Part shown: one piece after another, positions 53,843 to 61,748 of the stretch | Layout: each line of letters begins with the position of its first letter | Position numbering within the stretch: the stretch's first letter is position 1 | Assembly: GCF_006402735.1 (NCBI RefSeq) | Contig: NZ_CP017174.1 | Span: 1,615,001 to 1,679,000 of the forward strand | DNA length: 64,000 nt | Source: Myxococcus xanthus | GTDB taxonomy: Bacteria; Myxococcota; Myxococcia; Myxococcales; Myxococcaceae | Direction of reading: 5' to 3' | Position numbers and translations under genes: made by a program | The notes under the pieces: model-generated | What the model saw: the letters and a program-made list of their open reading frames with translations, nothing else | What the model was told of the DNA's origin: nothing | Databases searched by the model: none

Positions 53843-54442
53843 TCAGAAGCCCACGCCGAAGGAGAGGCTGGCGGACGGCAGCCACGTGTTCCCGGGCTGG
53901 ATGAGCTCGGGAGCGTGGGGCATCCACGCCAGGCTGAAGTTGAAGTCGCCCACCAGTTCGAAGCCCGCGGCCAGCGGGCGGAGGAAGCGCAGCCCGAGTC
54001 CCCCCTCGGGCCCTGCCGTGGCCACGCGGCGTCGATCGGTCCCCTTGAACTGGAACCCTGGGTCGTCGCGGCCCACCTGCGCCTCCGCGAAGCCCCCGGC
54101 GAGGAAGGGCTGGAAGGTGCCCCAGCGCTCCACGTCGAAGCTGGCCAGCCGCAGCTTGGCGCGGAAGTGCGCCACTTCGGGTTCGGGGTCGCCGTGCAGG
54201 AAACCACTGCCCGTGCCACAGCTCTCCACGGACAGGAACGCCACGGGGGACAACTCCAGACACAGGTCCGGCCGGCCATTGCCGTTCGCCGTGGAGCCGC
54301 CCACGCGCAGGTTGCCGAAGTTGCGCGTCGTGCGAGGCGGCTCGGCCTTCGCGCGCGCCTCTCCGGCGGCCTCCTCCGCGCGAAGTCCGCTGGGCGTGAG
54401 GGCAAGCAGGGCCAGTGCCGCTGGAATGGAGGTCGAGCGCAT
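53843..54442 (-). CDS. Exported outer-membrane-beta-barrel-like protein
   Basis: A 199-residue protein with a signal peptide (about 1-22) and a mature part of alternating hydrophobic strands. It ends in ASLSFGVGF, the terminal-phenylalanine signature of outer-membrane barrels. The length suggests an eight-stranded barrel. Two cysteines near 61 and 74 may pair. Function is unknown. An in-frame ATG at 54472 would lengthen the N-terminus; the ATG at 54442 opens the signal directly. Confidence 0.6.
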   Translation of the reverse strand: MRSTSIPAALALLALTPSGLRAEEAAGEARAKAEPPRTTRNFGNLRVGGSTANGNGRPDLCLELSPVAFLSVESCGTGSGFLHGDPEPEVAHFRAKLRLASFDVERWGTFQPFLAGGFAEAQVGRDDPGFQFKGTDRRRVATAGPEGGLGLRFLRPLAAGFELVGDFNFSLAWMPHAPELIQPGNTWLPSASLSFGVGF

Positions 54443-54693
54443 GCCAAGCACGCAATCGCGCCGCTTCCACACCGGTCAATGCAACGCCAGGGTGAGTGTC
54501 CATGGCCCCGCGCGCGCCGCCGCCGAGGACGTAGGTGCATGACATCGGTGTAGGTCTCGATTTGTGTCATGTGAGACATGCTGCCGGGTCATTCCTGCCA
54601 CCTGTTGTTCCTCGCTCAACAGCAGGGCGCTGTCGCGGTAGGCTGGCCATCCCCCACTGGGTTCCCCCCGCCCATCCCCTGGCCTTGTAGCGA
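54443..54693. other. Divergent intergenic region between the barrel gene and the MCP gene
   Basis: About 250 bases with no gene. Short inverted repeats such as TGTC-ATGTGA-GACA (near 54569) are present. No reliable promoter is read. Confidence 0.35.
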
Positions 54694-56520
54694 ATGACGC
54701 ACAGCCTTGCCGCGCGCCTGACCGCAGCGCTCTCCCTCGTCATCCTCTGCCTCTCCGCGCTGAGCGTCGCGCTCACGGGCGTGTCGCTTCGGACGTGGTC
54801 GCACGAAGCCGTCACGTCCCGTCTGGCGCAAGACGAAGCTGCGTGGAGCCGCGTCCAGTCCCAGGAGGTGCGCGCGCTGACGGCCCTGGCACGCGTCGCC
54901 GCGGCGGGCACGTCCTTGCAGACCGTGCTGTCGAGCGGCTCCGTGGTCGGGGAGCATCTCGAACCCTCGCTGCGTGCGCAGCAGTCGCTCCTGGGCGTGG
55001 ACCTGCTGCTCGCGGTGGACACCGCGGCGGGTGTGCGCGTGGGCACGCCACCCGGTGCACTGTCGGGGATGGAGGCCCTGGTGAAGGAGGGCGGCGCGCG
55101 CATCATCCTGGTGGATGAGGTGCCCCATCAGGCCGTGGCGCAGCCCGTGACGGCCGAGGGCCGCACCGTGGGGTACGTGGTGTTGGGGCGGGTCCTGGGC
55201 GAGGTGGAGCTCCAGGCGCTGCGTGACGAGCGCGGTGTGGAGGGCGTGTTGACCGTGGGCGGGAGGCCGGTGGCGCACGCGCTGAGTGCGGTGCCTGACG
55301 ATGCCTTGCTCTCGGCACTGGAAGGGAAGGGCCGGCCGGACGAGGTGTCGGTGAATGGCGTGTCGTTGCAGCTGCGCCGGGTGGAGATGGGGCCGGGCGT
55401 GGAGCTGCTGCTCACGCGTGATGGTGGGAAGGAAGCGGAGCAGTTCCGCGCGTCGATGCTGCTCGTCGTGCTGCTGGGCATCATCGTCACGGCGGCGGCG
55501 GGCACGGCCATCTTCCTGCTGGTGCGGCGGATGATGGAGCCGCTGCGCGAGCTGACCGTGGCCACCACGCGGATGGTGTCGGAGGGTGATTTCCGAGGGG
55601 CGCTGGCGGTGCGCTCGAAGGATGAGATTGGTCAGCTGGCCAGTTCGTTCTCGGAGTTGATGTCGCAGCTGCGCGAGCTGTTGATGGCGCTGCGCCATTC
55701 GGCCGAGCAGCTCGAGACGGCGTCCACGCACCTCACCGAGTCCGCGTCCGTCCAGAACGAGGCGGTGTCGCAGCAGGCCGTGGCGCTGCATGAGACGCAG
55801 ATTGCGGCGCAGCAGCTCCAGGAAGCCTCGCGCGCGGCGGCGCGGCGCGTGGAGGTCATCCTGCGTGAGGCGGACAAGGCCAGTGGCTTTGGTGAGGCGG
55901 GCGAGGCCGCGGTGTCCGGCAGCGTGGGCGGGCTCACGCACATCCGGTCGCACGTGGAGCAGATTGGCCGCACCGTCGCGGAGCTGCACCAGCGCACGCG
56001 GCAGGTGGGCGACATCACCCGCACGGTGAAGGACCTGGCGGACCAGTCGAACGTGCTGGCGCTCAATGCTTCCATCGAGGCGGCGCGCAGTGGTGATTCG
56101 GGCCGTTCCTTCGCGGTGGTGGCACGGCAGATGCGGTCGCTGGCGGACCAGTCCGCGGGGGCGACCACGCGCGTGCAGTCCATCCTGAGTGACATCGGCC
56201 GGGCCATCTCGCAGACGGTGAGCACGAGTGAGGGCGGGGCGCGCGAGGTGGAAGGTGGCCTGGAGCAGGTGCGCGCGGCGGGCGAGAGCCTCCGCTCGCT
56301 GGCGGGCATCATCCAGAGCAACGGCAAGACGGTGCGCAGCATCGCCGATGCCGTGAGCCAGCAGGACGCGGGCATCGCGGAGTTGTTCGCCGCGCTCAGC
56401 TCGATGGCCGACCTGGCGGACCAGATTGTCGACCGGATGGCCGCGAGCGAGCAGTCCGCCATCCAGCTCTCCGCGGCGTCCGCCGAGCTGAGCGCTATCG
56501 TCGGTCGGTACCAGCTCTAG
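54694..56520 (+). CDS. Methyl-accepting chemotaxis protein, orphan
   Basis: A 608-residue receptor. A first transmembrane helix (about 10-30), a periplasmic sensor domain (about 32-253), and a second transmembrane helix (about 255-277) are followed by a HAMP domain (about 278-330). The cytoplasmic coiled-coil hairpin has the conserved tip DQSNVLALNASIEAARSGDSGRSFAVVA. No cheA, cheW, cheR or cheB is nearby, so it must signal through a distant Che or Frz-type system. The C-terminus ends without a CheR-binding pentapeptide. The sensor ligand is unknown. Confidence 0.9.
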   Translation: MTHSLAARLTAALSLVILCLSALSVALTGVSLRTWSHEAVTSRLAQDEAAWSRVQSQEVRALTALARVAAAGTSLQTVLSSGSVVGEHLEPSLRAQQSLLGVDLLLAVDTAAGVRVGTPPGALSGMEALVKEGGARIILVDEVPHQAVAQPVTAEGRTVGYVVLGRVLGEVELQALRDERGVEGVLTVGGRPVAHALSAVPDDALLSALEGKGRPDEVSVNGVSLQLRRVEMGPGVELLLTRDGGKEAEQFRASMLLVVLLGIIVTAAAGTAIFLLVRRMMEPLRELTVATTRMVSEGDFRGALAVRSKDEIGQLASSFSELMSQLRELLMALRHSAEQLETASTHLTESASVQNEAVSQQAVALHETQIAAQQLQEASRAAARRVEVILREADKASGFGEAGEAAVSGSVGGLTHIRSHVEQIGRTVAELHQRTRQVGDITRTVKDLADQSNVLALNASIEAARSGDSGRSFAVVARQMRSLADQSAGATTRVQSILSDIGRAISQTVSTSEGGAREVEGGLEQVRAAGESLRSLAGIIQSNGKTVRSIADAVSQQDAGIAELFAALSSMADLADQIVDRMAASEQSAIQLSAASAELSAIVGRYQL

Positions 56521-56525
56521 CGCGC

Positions 56526-58085
56526 TTATCGGTCCGTGGCTCGCGCCTGAGCCGCCGCGCCAGTGGGCTTCGTCTGGCCCGAGCGGGCATTGCCGCCGCC
56601 CGCGCTCACCCAGCCGTTGGAGGCGGGCTCTTCGGGCGCTGTCATGTCGAAGGCGCGGATGCTCATCCGCTGCGTCCAGTCATTGCTGGCATTCCAGTTC
56701 GTCCATGCCCCCAGCACCACGCGTCCCCGGTGCAGCGCGGGCGGGGTGATGTACGGCGCCTTTCCCAGCAGCGCGCAGGCGGACAGCTCGTTCCCGTCAT
56801 GGTCCAGCTCCCGCAGGAATGAACCGAACGCGGCATCATCACCGGTGCAGGCGTGCTCGCCGCACGTCTCGCCCACTGGTCGGTCCACCAGTAGCAGCGA
56901 GCCACGCTGGGTGAGGAGCGGTGACATCGGCCAGGTGCCCACGGCCCGGTGCCAGCGCACCGCGCCGCTCGAGGGATCCAGCCCATAGAGGAACGTGCCT
57001 CCCGGATGCGTGGTGGTGGGGCAGCCCTCGGTGGTGCACCGCATGTCGGGCAGGACCAGGAGCCGGTCCGCCTGCATCGCCGCGCGGCCGAAGGTCGAGC
57101 TGGAATGGCCCAGCGAGTAATAGAAGGACTCAGCGGAAGCAGTCGCCAGCGTGGCAACCGGTGCTCCCGTGGCCGCGTCCACCAGCTCCGCGCGGCCCAG
57201 CATCAACGTCCCTCCGTCCACGGCCGTGGGCTCGAGCACGCCCGTGCGCTGCGTCCGCCAGCGGAGCTGCCCATCCGCCGCGTACGAGAAGAGCTCCGTC
57301 CGCTGCTCCAGGACGTTGGCTGCGCCGCCATAGACGTTGCCCTCCGTATCCACCACCAGTGGCGCATGGACGGGCGGCACGGGTGCCTTCCACGCCACCG
57401 CGCCGGTCTCCGCGTGCACCGCGACGAGCAAGTCCTCGGCGCCCACGTCTCCAAACGTGTCGTGCACCAGCGCGAGCAGATAGGGCGGGCTGAGCACGAG
57501 CGATTCGATGCGAAGCGCATGGTGCGCCTGCGGGTCTTCGTCCTTCACGGCCCCCAGCGACACGCTCCAGCGCTCCTGTCCGGTGGCGCTGTCCCGAGCG
57601 GAGAGCAGGGCGAGCCGGCCCGTGACGAAGAGCTGTCTCCCCGCCACCGTGTGAACGCCCCAGGCTCCCGGGGGCGGAAGGTCGCGCCGGTAGCGCTCAG
57701 TCCCTTCAGACGTGACGGAGACGAGCTGACACGCCAGCTGGCTCGGGTCCTTGTCCACCCAATAGCTGCTCTCGCACTCCGTCCAGTAGGTGTGCCCGTC
57801 CGCGTCCATGGTCCCCCGGAAGTCCACCGTGAGGTTCCACGCAGCGTCGTAGCTCCACGCGAGTCGCGCCGTGCCATCCGCTCCGGAGCACGTCGCCGAT
57901 GTCGCCGGCGGCGGCACCTGAGGCTCCGGTGTGGGCGCCTGCGGAGCGGGCGTCTCACCACCAGGGGTGGGCGTTTGCGTCACATCCGCGGGTGTCTCGA
58001 CGGTGGGCGCCGCTCCGTCCTCCACAGAGGACGCACAGCCCACCCACAGACACGCGCCCAGCACCATGCTTCGCAGTCCACTCAC
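56526..58085 (-). CDS. PQQ-like beta-propeller lipoprotein
   Basis: A 519-residue protein with a lipoprotein signal (LWVGC, Cys17) and a proline/threonine-rich linker (about 25-65). It then has repeated beta-propeller-type blades with WxxPxx/GxVAWxxP-like motifs and aspartate-rich turns (about 80-490). PQQ-fold propellers are mostly scaffolds or binding platforms; catalytic quinoprotein residues are not evident. GTG at 58085 is chosen because GGGAGG lies five bases upstream. It converges on the MCP gene, five bases apart. The role is unknown. Confidence 0.65.
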   Translation of the reverse strand: MSGLRSMVLGACLWVGCASSVEDGAAPTVETPADVTQTPTPGGETPAPQAPTPEPQVPPPATSATCSGADGTARLAWSYDAAWNLTVDFRGTMDADGHTYWTECESSYWVDKDPSQLACQLVSVTSEGTERYRRDLPPPGAWGVHTVAGRQLFVTGRLALLSARDSATGQERWSVSLGAVKDEDPQAHHALRIESLVLSPPYLLALVHDTFGDVGAEDLLVAVHAETGAVAWKAPVPPVHAPLVVDTEGNVYGGAANVLEQRTELFSYAADGQLRWRTQRTGVLEPTAVDGGTLMLGRAELVDAATGAPVATLATASAESFYYSLGHSSSTFGRAAMQADRLLVLPDMRCTTEGCPTTTHPGGTFLYGLDPSSGAVRWHRAVGTWPMSPLLTQRGSLLLVDRPVGETCGEHACTGDDAAFGSFLRELDHDGNELSACALLGKAPYITPPALHRGRVVLGAWTNWNASNDWTQRMSIRAFDMTAPEEPASNGWVSAGGGNARSGQTKPTGAAAQARATDR

Positions 58086-58224
58086 GCCCACCTCCCGATT
58101 GCTGGCCACCGCGCGGCTTGTCACCGGGGTGGTCGCGCACAGTGGGGATGGGATTCCCGGTGCGCAACGCACCCGGCCACGGGTGGCGGCCGGGCAGGCA
58201 GTCAGGCGGAATGGGAGTGAAGTC

Positions 58225-58986
58225 TCAGCCCAGCTCGCCGCCGTCGATGGCGTACGCCGTGCCGGTGATGCCGCCCGCCGCGTCCGACGCGAGGAACAGG
58301 CACAGCGCGGCGACTTCCTCCGGCGTGATGATGCGGCCCATGGCGTTCATGGACGCCAGGGCTTCGCGCGCCTGCTCCTCGCTGCGGCCCGTGGAGGCGC
58401 TGATGGCCGAGGTCGCGCCGGCGAACATGTCCGTCTCCACCCAGCCCGGATTCACGATGTTCACCGTGACTTGCTTCTTCGCGTACTCCACCGCGAGTGC
58501 GCGCGTCAGGCCCAGCAGCGCATGCTTCGACGCGCAATACGCGGACGTGTACTTCACGCCCCGCACCGCGGCCATGGAGCCGATGTTGATGACGCGTCCG
58601 CCGCCCGCCTGGGCCATGGCCGGCATCAGCTCGCGGCAGAGGAGGAAGGGCGCCGTCACGTTGACGGCCATGACGCGGGCCAGGTCCTCGGTGCGCGTCT
58701 TCGTCAGGGGCGCGGAGACGGTGATGCCCGCGTTGTTCACGAGCACGCGCGGAGGCCCCTCGGCGAGGATTCGCTGGCTCGTGGCAACCAGCGCCGCTTC
58801 GTCGGCCACGTCCACCGCGTGCGGCCGGATGCGCTCACCGCCGTCCTGCCGGAGCGACTCCAGCGCTTCCGTCGAACGCGCCAGGGCCCACACGTCATGG
58901 CCCGCCTTCGCGAAGGCCAGCGCCACCGCGCGGCCAATGCCTCGGCTCGCGCCCGTTACCACCACCGTCTTGGAGGTCGTCGTCAT
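58225..58986 (-). CDS. Short-chain dehydrogenase/reductase (classical)
   Basis: A 253-residue classical SDR with TGASRGIG cofactor site (11-18), NNAG, a catalytic serine in INIGSMAA, and YCASK. The C-terminus ends GGITGTAYAIDGGELG, typical of FabG/3-hydroxybutyrate-dehydrogenase-like enzymes. The substrate cannot be assigned. It lies upstream of the PQQ-lipoprotein gene on the same strand, separated by a 139-base gap. Confidence 0.88.
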   Translation of the reverse strand: MTTTSKTVVVTGASRGIGRAVALAFAKAGHDVWALARSTEALESLRQDGGERIRPHAVDVADEAALVATSQRILAEGPPRVLVNNAGITVSAPLTKTRTEDLARVMAVNVTAPFLLCRELMPAMAQAGGGRVINIGSMAAVRGVKYTSAYCASKHALLGLTRALAVEYAKKQVTVNIVNPGWVETDMFAGATSAISASTGRSEEQAREALASMNAMGRIITPEEVAALCLFLASDAAGGITGTAYAIDGGELG

Positions 58987-59123
58987 GAGGCCAGCCTAGC
59001 GCCGGGCCCTCATGCTGGCAGCAAGACGTGCCAGGGCCGCGTGGCGCTGCCGGCACGGGCCACATGGCCACCCTCCCCACATCCACGAGGGACGGGGAGG
59101 GTGGGAAGACGCCGGTGTCCAGC

Positions 59124-60017
59124 TCAGCCGTTCTGGGCTTCTTCGTTGCTGGCCTTCGGCTCGGTCGGGGCCGCCTCGCCCTCGGACGCGGTCTCAGCAG
59201 AAGCCTCGGCCGAATCCTCCGACGTGGTCTCGGCCGAAGCCTCGGACCCGCCTTCGGGCTCGTCGGGCAGCTCGGGCGCGGTGCCCGCCGCCTCGGCGGC
59301 CTGCTGGGCCTTGAGCTCCTCGTCGTTCATGAAGCCGACGGGGTTCTCCTTGCGGTTGAGGAAGCGCACCGACTTCTTCGACAGCGCGAACATCTGCTCC
59401 GCCGCCGACGAAGGCACCAGCGAGTGCTCGATTTGCGCGGGCTCGGGGCGCTCGACCACGCCCAGCTCGCCCTCCTCGAGCTGCTTCGCCTGCGCCGGGC
59501 TCAGCTCCAACCGGCGCAGCTTGCCCTTGCGGGTCATGAAGTAGAACGCCGTCTCCCCCGCCTCGACGGGCACCTGGGAGCCCAGCACCAGCTCGCGCAG
59601 GGCGCGGTCCAGCTCCACCTGCCGCTTGGACTCGGCGCGCTGGTAGGCCTTGGAGCCCGGCATGGGGGGCAGCTTGGGGATGGCCCGCTCCGGCGCCGCC
59701 GCGGCCGGCCGCCCGTGCTGGGGACCTCCGCCGTGCCGGGGGGCACCCCCGAAGCCGCCGCCAGGACGTCCGCCGCCCTCACGACGGCCGGCGTCACGGC
59801 CGCCACTCGGACGGCCTCCGCCTTCGCCTCGGGGGGGCGGGCCACCTTGTGTCCGGTTGTCATCACGGCGGGGGGGAGGACGGTTGCCGCCTGAACGGCC
59901 GCCCTCCTGGGGTCCGGGCCGCCGGGCTTCCGCCTGGCTGGGCTTCGACTCCACCTTCTTGGCCTGGTCCTCGGTGACGAGGCCCGCCTTCAATAGCTTG
60001 TCGCGCAGGTTCTGCAT
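59124..60017 (-). CDS. DUF2058-type protein with long glycine/arginine/proline-rich insert
   Basis: A 297-residue protein. The ends match YaiL/DUF2058: an N-terminal LRDKLLKAGLVT (4-15) and a core region (about 115-225) with FYFMTRKGKLRRLELSPAQAKQL. Between them lies a long low-complexity stretch (about 25-115) of glycine, arginine and proline, like RGG boxes. The C-terminal 65 residues are acidic (E/S/A). RGG-like tracts usually bind RNA or nucleic acid. The function of DUF2058 proteins is not established. It is divergent from the lipoprotein gene at 60123. Confidence 0.75.
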   Translation of the reverse strand: MQNLRDKLLKAGLVTEDQAKKVESKPSQAEARRPGPQEGGRSGGNRPPPRRDDNRTQGGPPPRGEGGGRPSGGRDAGRREGGGRPGGGFGGAPRHGGGPQHGRPAAAAPERAIPKLPPMPGSKAYQRAESKRQVELDRALRELVLGSQVPVEAGETAFYFMTRKGKLRRLELSPAQAKQLEEGELGVVERPEPAQIEHSLVPSSAAEQMFALSKKSVRFLNRKENPVGFMNDEELKAQQAAEAAGTAPELPDEPEGGSEASAETTSEDSAEASAETASEGEAAPTEPKASNEEAQNG

Positions 60018-60122
60018 GAGTTGGGCGTTCTATCCCTTGCACGGCCGCACGCAAGCCACTGCTTGCTGCTCGTGTATGCCCCACGTAACTTGCCGGCCTT
60101 GTCGTACCCTTCCGGAGGAGTC

Positions 60123-61157
60123 GTGAGCCGTCTGAAGAAGTCCGCCTTCACCCTCGCCGTGGCGTTGGCCGCCGCCGGCTGCTCGGACCCGGTCGACAAG
60201 GCGGCCAAGGCACGCATCTTCTCGCCGGAGGACCCGCCCAAGGTGGTGGCGTCCGCGAAGGAAAAGCTGCCCCCCGAGGACGTCGCGGACAACCCCCAGG
60301 TGGCGCGCCGCATCCTGGGCATGGACGCCGCCGAGGTGACCGAGCGTCTGGGCCCCCACCGCTACCAGGCGACGCTGGGGTACGAGTGGACCTCCGAGGC
60401 CTCCATCCCCGTGAAGCTCACCGAGACGCGCACCTTCCGTGCCGGCCCGGGCGGGGTCAGCGGGGATTTCCACGGCGTGCTGGAGAACTCCCGGGACCAG
60501 GGCCTGGAGGTGATGCGTGTGGGTGGGCAGGTGTTCGCCCGCAACCGGTACGGCCCCTTCCGCCAGCGCCTGCGCGACCGAGGCATGGCCGAGCGCACCC
60601 GCGCGGAGCTGACCGGCGCCATCCGCGACTTCGACAGCCTCTTCCTGGGGCGCATCAAGCTGACGCCCGAGGGCACCGTCACCCATGAGGGCCGCACGGC
60701 CTGGCGCTACGTGGTGACGCTGGCCCCCGCCACCCAGGTGGACGCATCCCGGCCCCTGCCGCCCATGCCCCAGGCCAAGAAGGGGGGCGCGGACGAGACG
60801 ACGGTCCGCCGGGCCAACTTCTTCGCCCACCGCCTGCCGCGCTCGCTGGACGGTGAGGTGCTGGTGGATTCCGCCACCTCCGTGGTCCTCAAGGCCCGGC
60901 TGGACGGGCGCATGGGCGTGCCCGGGGACAAGACGCCCGAGGCGGCCGAGCTGCGCCTGACGTTGGAGGCCGCCCTCACCGAGGTAGGCAAGGACCCACG
61001 GCTCCAGCCGCCCGAGGATTTCCTCCCGGACGCGGACAAGCCCCAGGGCATCGCCGACGCGCTCGACACCTTCGGTATCCAGCGCAAGAAGCCCTCGGAC
61101 TCGGATTCGGCCAGCCCGGAGGCGGTCCCGGAGCCCGAGGACGAAGAGGGCACCTGA
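60123..61157 (+). CDS. Lipoprotein of unknown function
   Basis: A 344-residue lipoprotein (Cys20 in AAAGC). The mature part is a mix of strands and helices, with a central beta-rich region (about 95-210) and an acidic C-terminal tail (SDSDSASPEAVPEPEDE). I do not recognise it. GTG at 60123 has GGAGG five bases upstream. A hairpin terminator follows it. Confidence 0.6.
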   Translation: MSRLKKSAFTLAVALAAAGCSDPVDKAAKARIFSPEDPPKVVASAKEKLPPEDVADNPQVARRILGMDAAEVTERLGPHRYQATLGYEWTSEASIPVKLTETRTFRAGPGGVSGDFHGVLENSRDQGLEVMRVGGQVFARNRYGPFRQRLRDRGMAERTRAELTGAIRDFDSLFLGRIKLTPEGTVTHEGRTAWRYVVTLAPATQVDASRPLPPMPQAKKGGADETTVRRANFFAHRLPRSLDGEVLVDSATSVVLKARLDGRMGVPGDKTPEAAELRLTLEAALTEVGKDPRLQPPEDFLPDADKPQGIADALDTFGIQRKKPSDSDSASPEAVPEPEDEEGT

Positions 61158-61165
61158 CGTGGTTC

Positions 61166-61189
61166 CGGCGCCCTTTCCGGGCGCCGTTT
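61166..61189 (+). terminator. Terminator after the lipoprotein gene
   Basis: A perfect eight-base stem CGGCGCCC-TTTCC-GGGCGCCG is followed by three Ts. The short T-tract makes it moderate rather than strong. Confidence 0.6.
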
Positions 61190-61250
61190 CCCGGTGAACA
61201 GCTGGCCGGGACTCCAGGGTATCCCGGACGGGGGTGGAGGGGGCTGCGCT

Positions 61251-61270
61251 ACATCTCGGCAGCGAGATGT
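61251..61270. promoter_or_regulatory. 20-base inverted repeat upstream of the small sigma-like gene
   Basis: ACATCTCG-GCAG-CGAGATGT is an eight-base perfect inverted repeat with a four-base centre. It lies 12 bases upstream of a predicted -35 element and would suit a dimeric regulator. Confidence 0.5.
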
Positions 61271-61281
61271 TGGAAGAAAAT

Positions 61282-61309
61282 TTGCGCTGACTCTTGCGTC
61301 CTCTACAAT
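61282..61309 (+). promoter_or_regulatory. Predicted promoter of the small protein at 61383
   Basis: TTGCGC and TACAAT are separated by 16 bases, giving a start near 61316 and a 67-base leader. The -10 matches TATAAT at five of six positions. The 20-base inverted repeat just upstream supports a regulated promoter. Confidence 0.5.
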
Positions 61310-61382
61310 CCTCGACGGTTGCGGCCCGGACGCGTCCGACATGCTCGGATGTTCAGCGGGGCTTCACAGCAAGGGAGCGGCG

Positions 61383-61730
61383 ATGGAGCGCAAGGTCGGA
61401 AGTAGCACGGTGACGGCCAAGGAGGTCAAAGCGGCGCTGGAGAAGGCGCGTACGCTGTCGGCCGAAGAGGAGAAGGTTCTGCGCATGCGCCACGGTGCTG
61501 GCGCTTCCAGCACCCGTGCACCGCTGCCCCGTGCCGCCGGTGACAACCAGGAGCTGGGCGACGAGCTGCTCCTCATCGAGATGCAGCTGATGAAGGCGAT
61601 GCGCGCTCGCGCGGGTGGCAAGCCCGCGGCCACCGCCAGCAGCAAGCCCGTCGCCGCCACGCGCGCGCGGGATGCCGCCGCCAATCCCACCAAGGACAAG
61701 ATTGTCCGGGCGCTCCGCAAGAAGAAGTAG
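61383..61730 (+). CDS. Small basic protein with a sigma-70 region 4-like patch
   Basis: A 115-residue protein. Residues 25-38 read LSAEEEKVLRMRHG, close to the REEKVLRMRFG segment at the start of sigma-70 region 4. The helix-turn-helix that should follow is missing and is replaced by an unrelated helix (GDNQELGDELLLIEMQLMKAMRAR, 53-76). The C-terminal 40 residues are basic and alanine-rich (ending RALRKKK), suggesting nucleic-acid or ribosome contact. ATG at 61383 has GGGAG five bases upstream. Whether it contacts RNA polymerase is an inference. It is the only gene of its transcript. Confidence 0.65.
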   Translation: MERKVGSSTVTAKEVKAALEKARTLSAEEEKVLRMRHGAGASSTRAPLPRAAGDNQELGDELLLIEMQLMKAMRARAGGKPAATASSKPVAATRARDAAANPTKDKIVRALRKKK

Positions 61731-61748
61731 TCGTCTCGCGGGTGTCCC

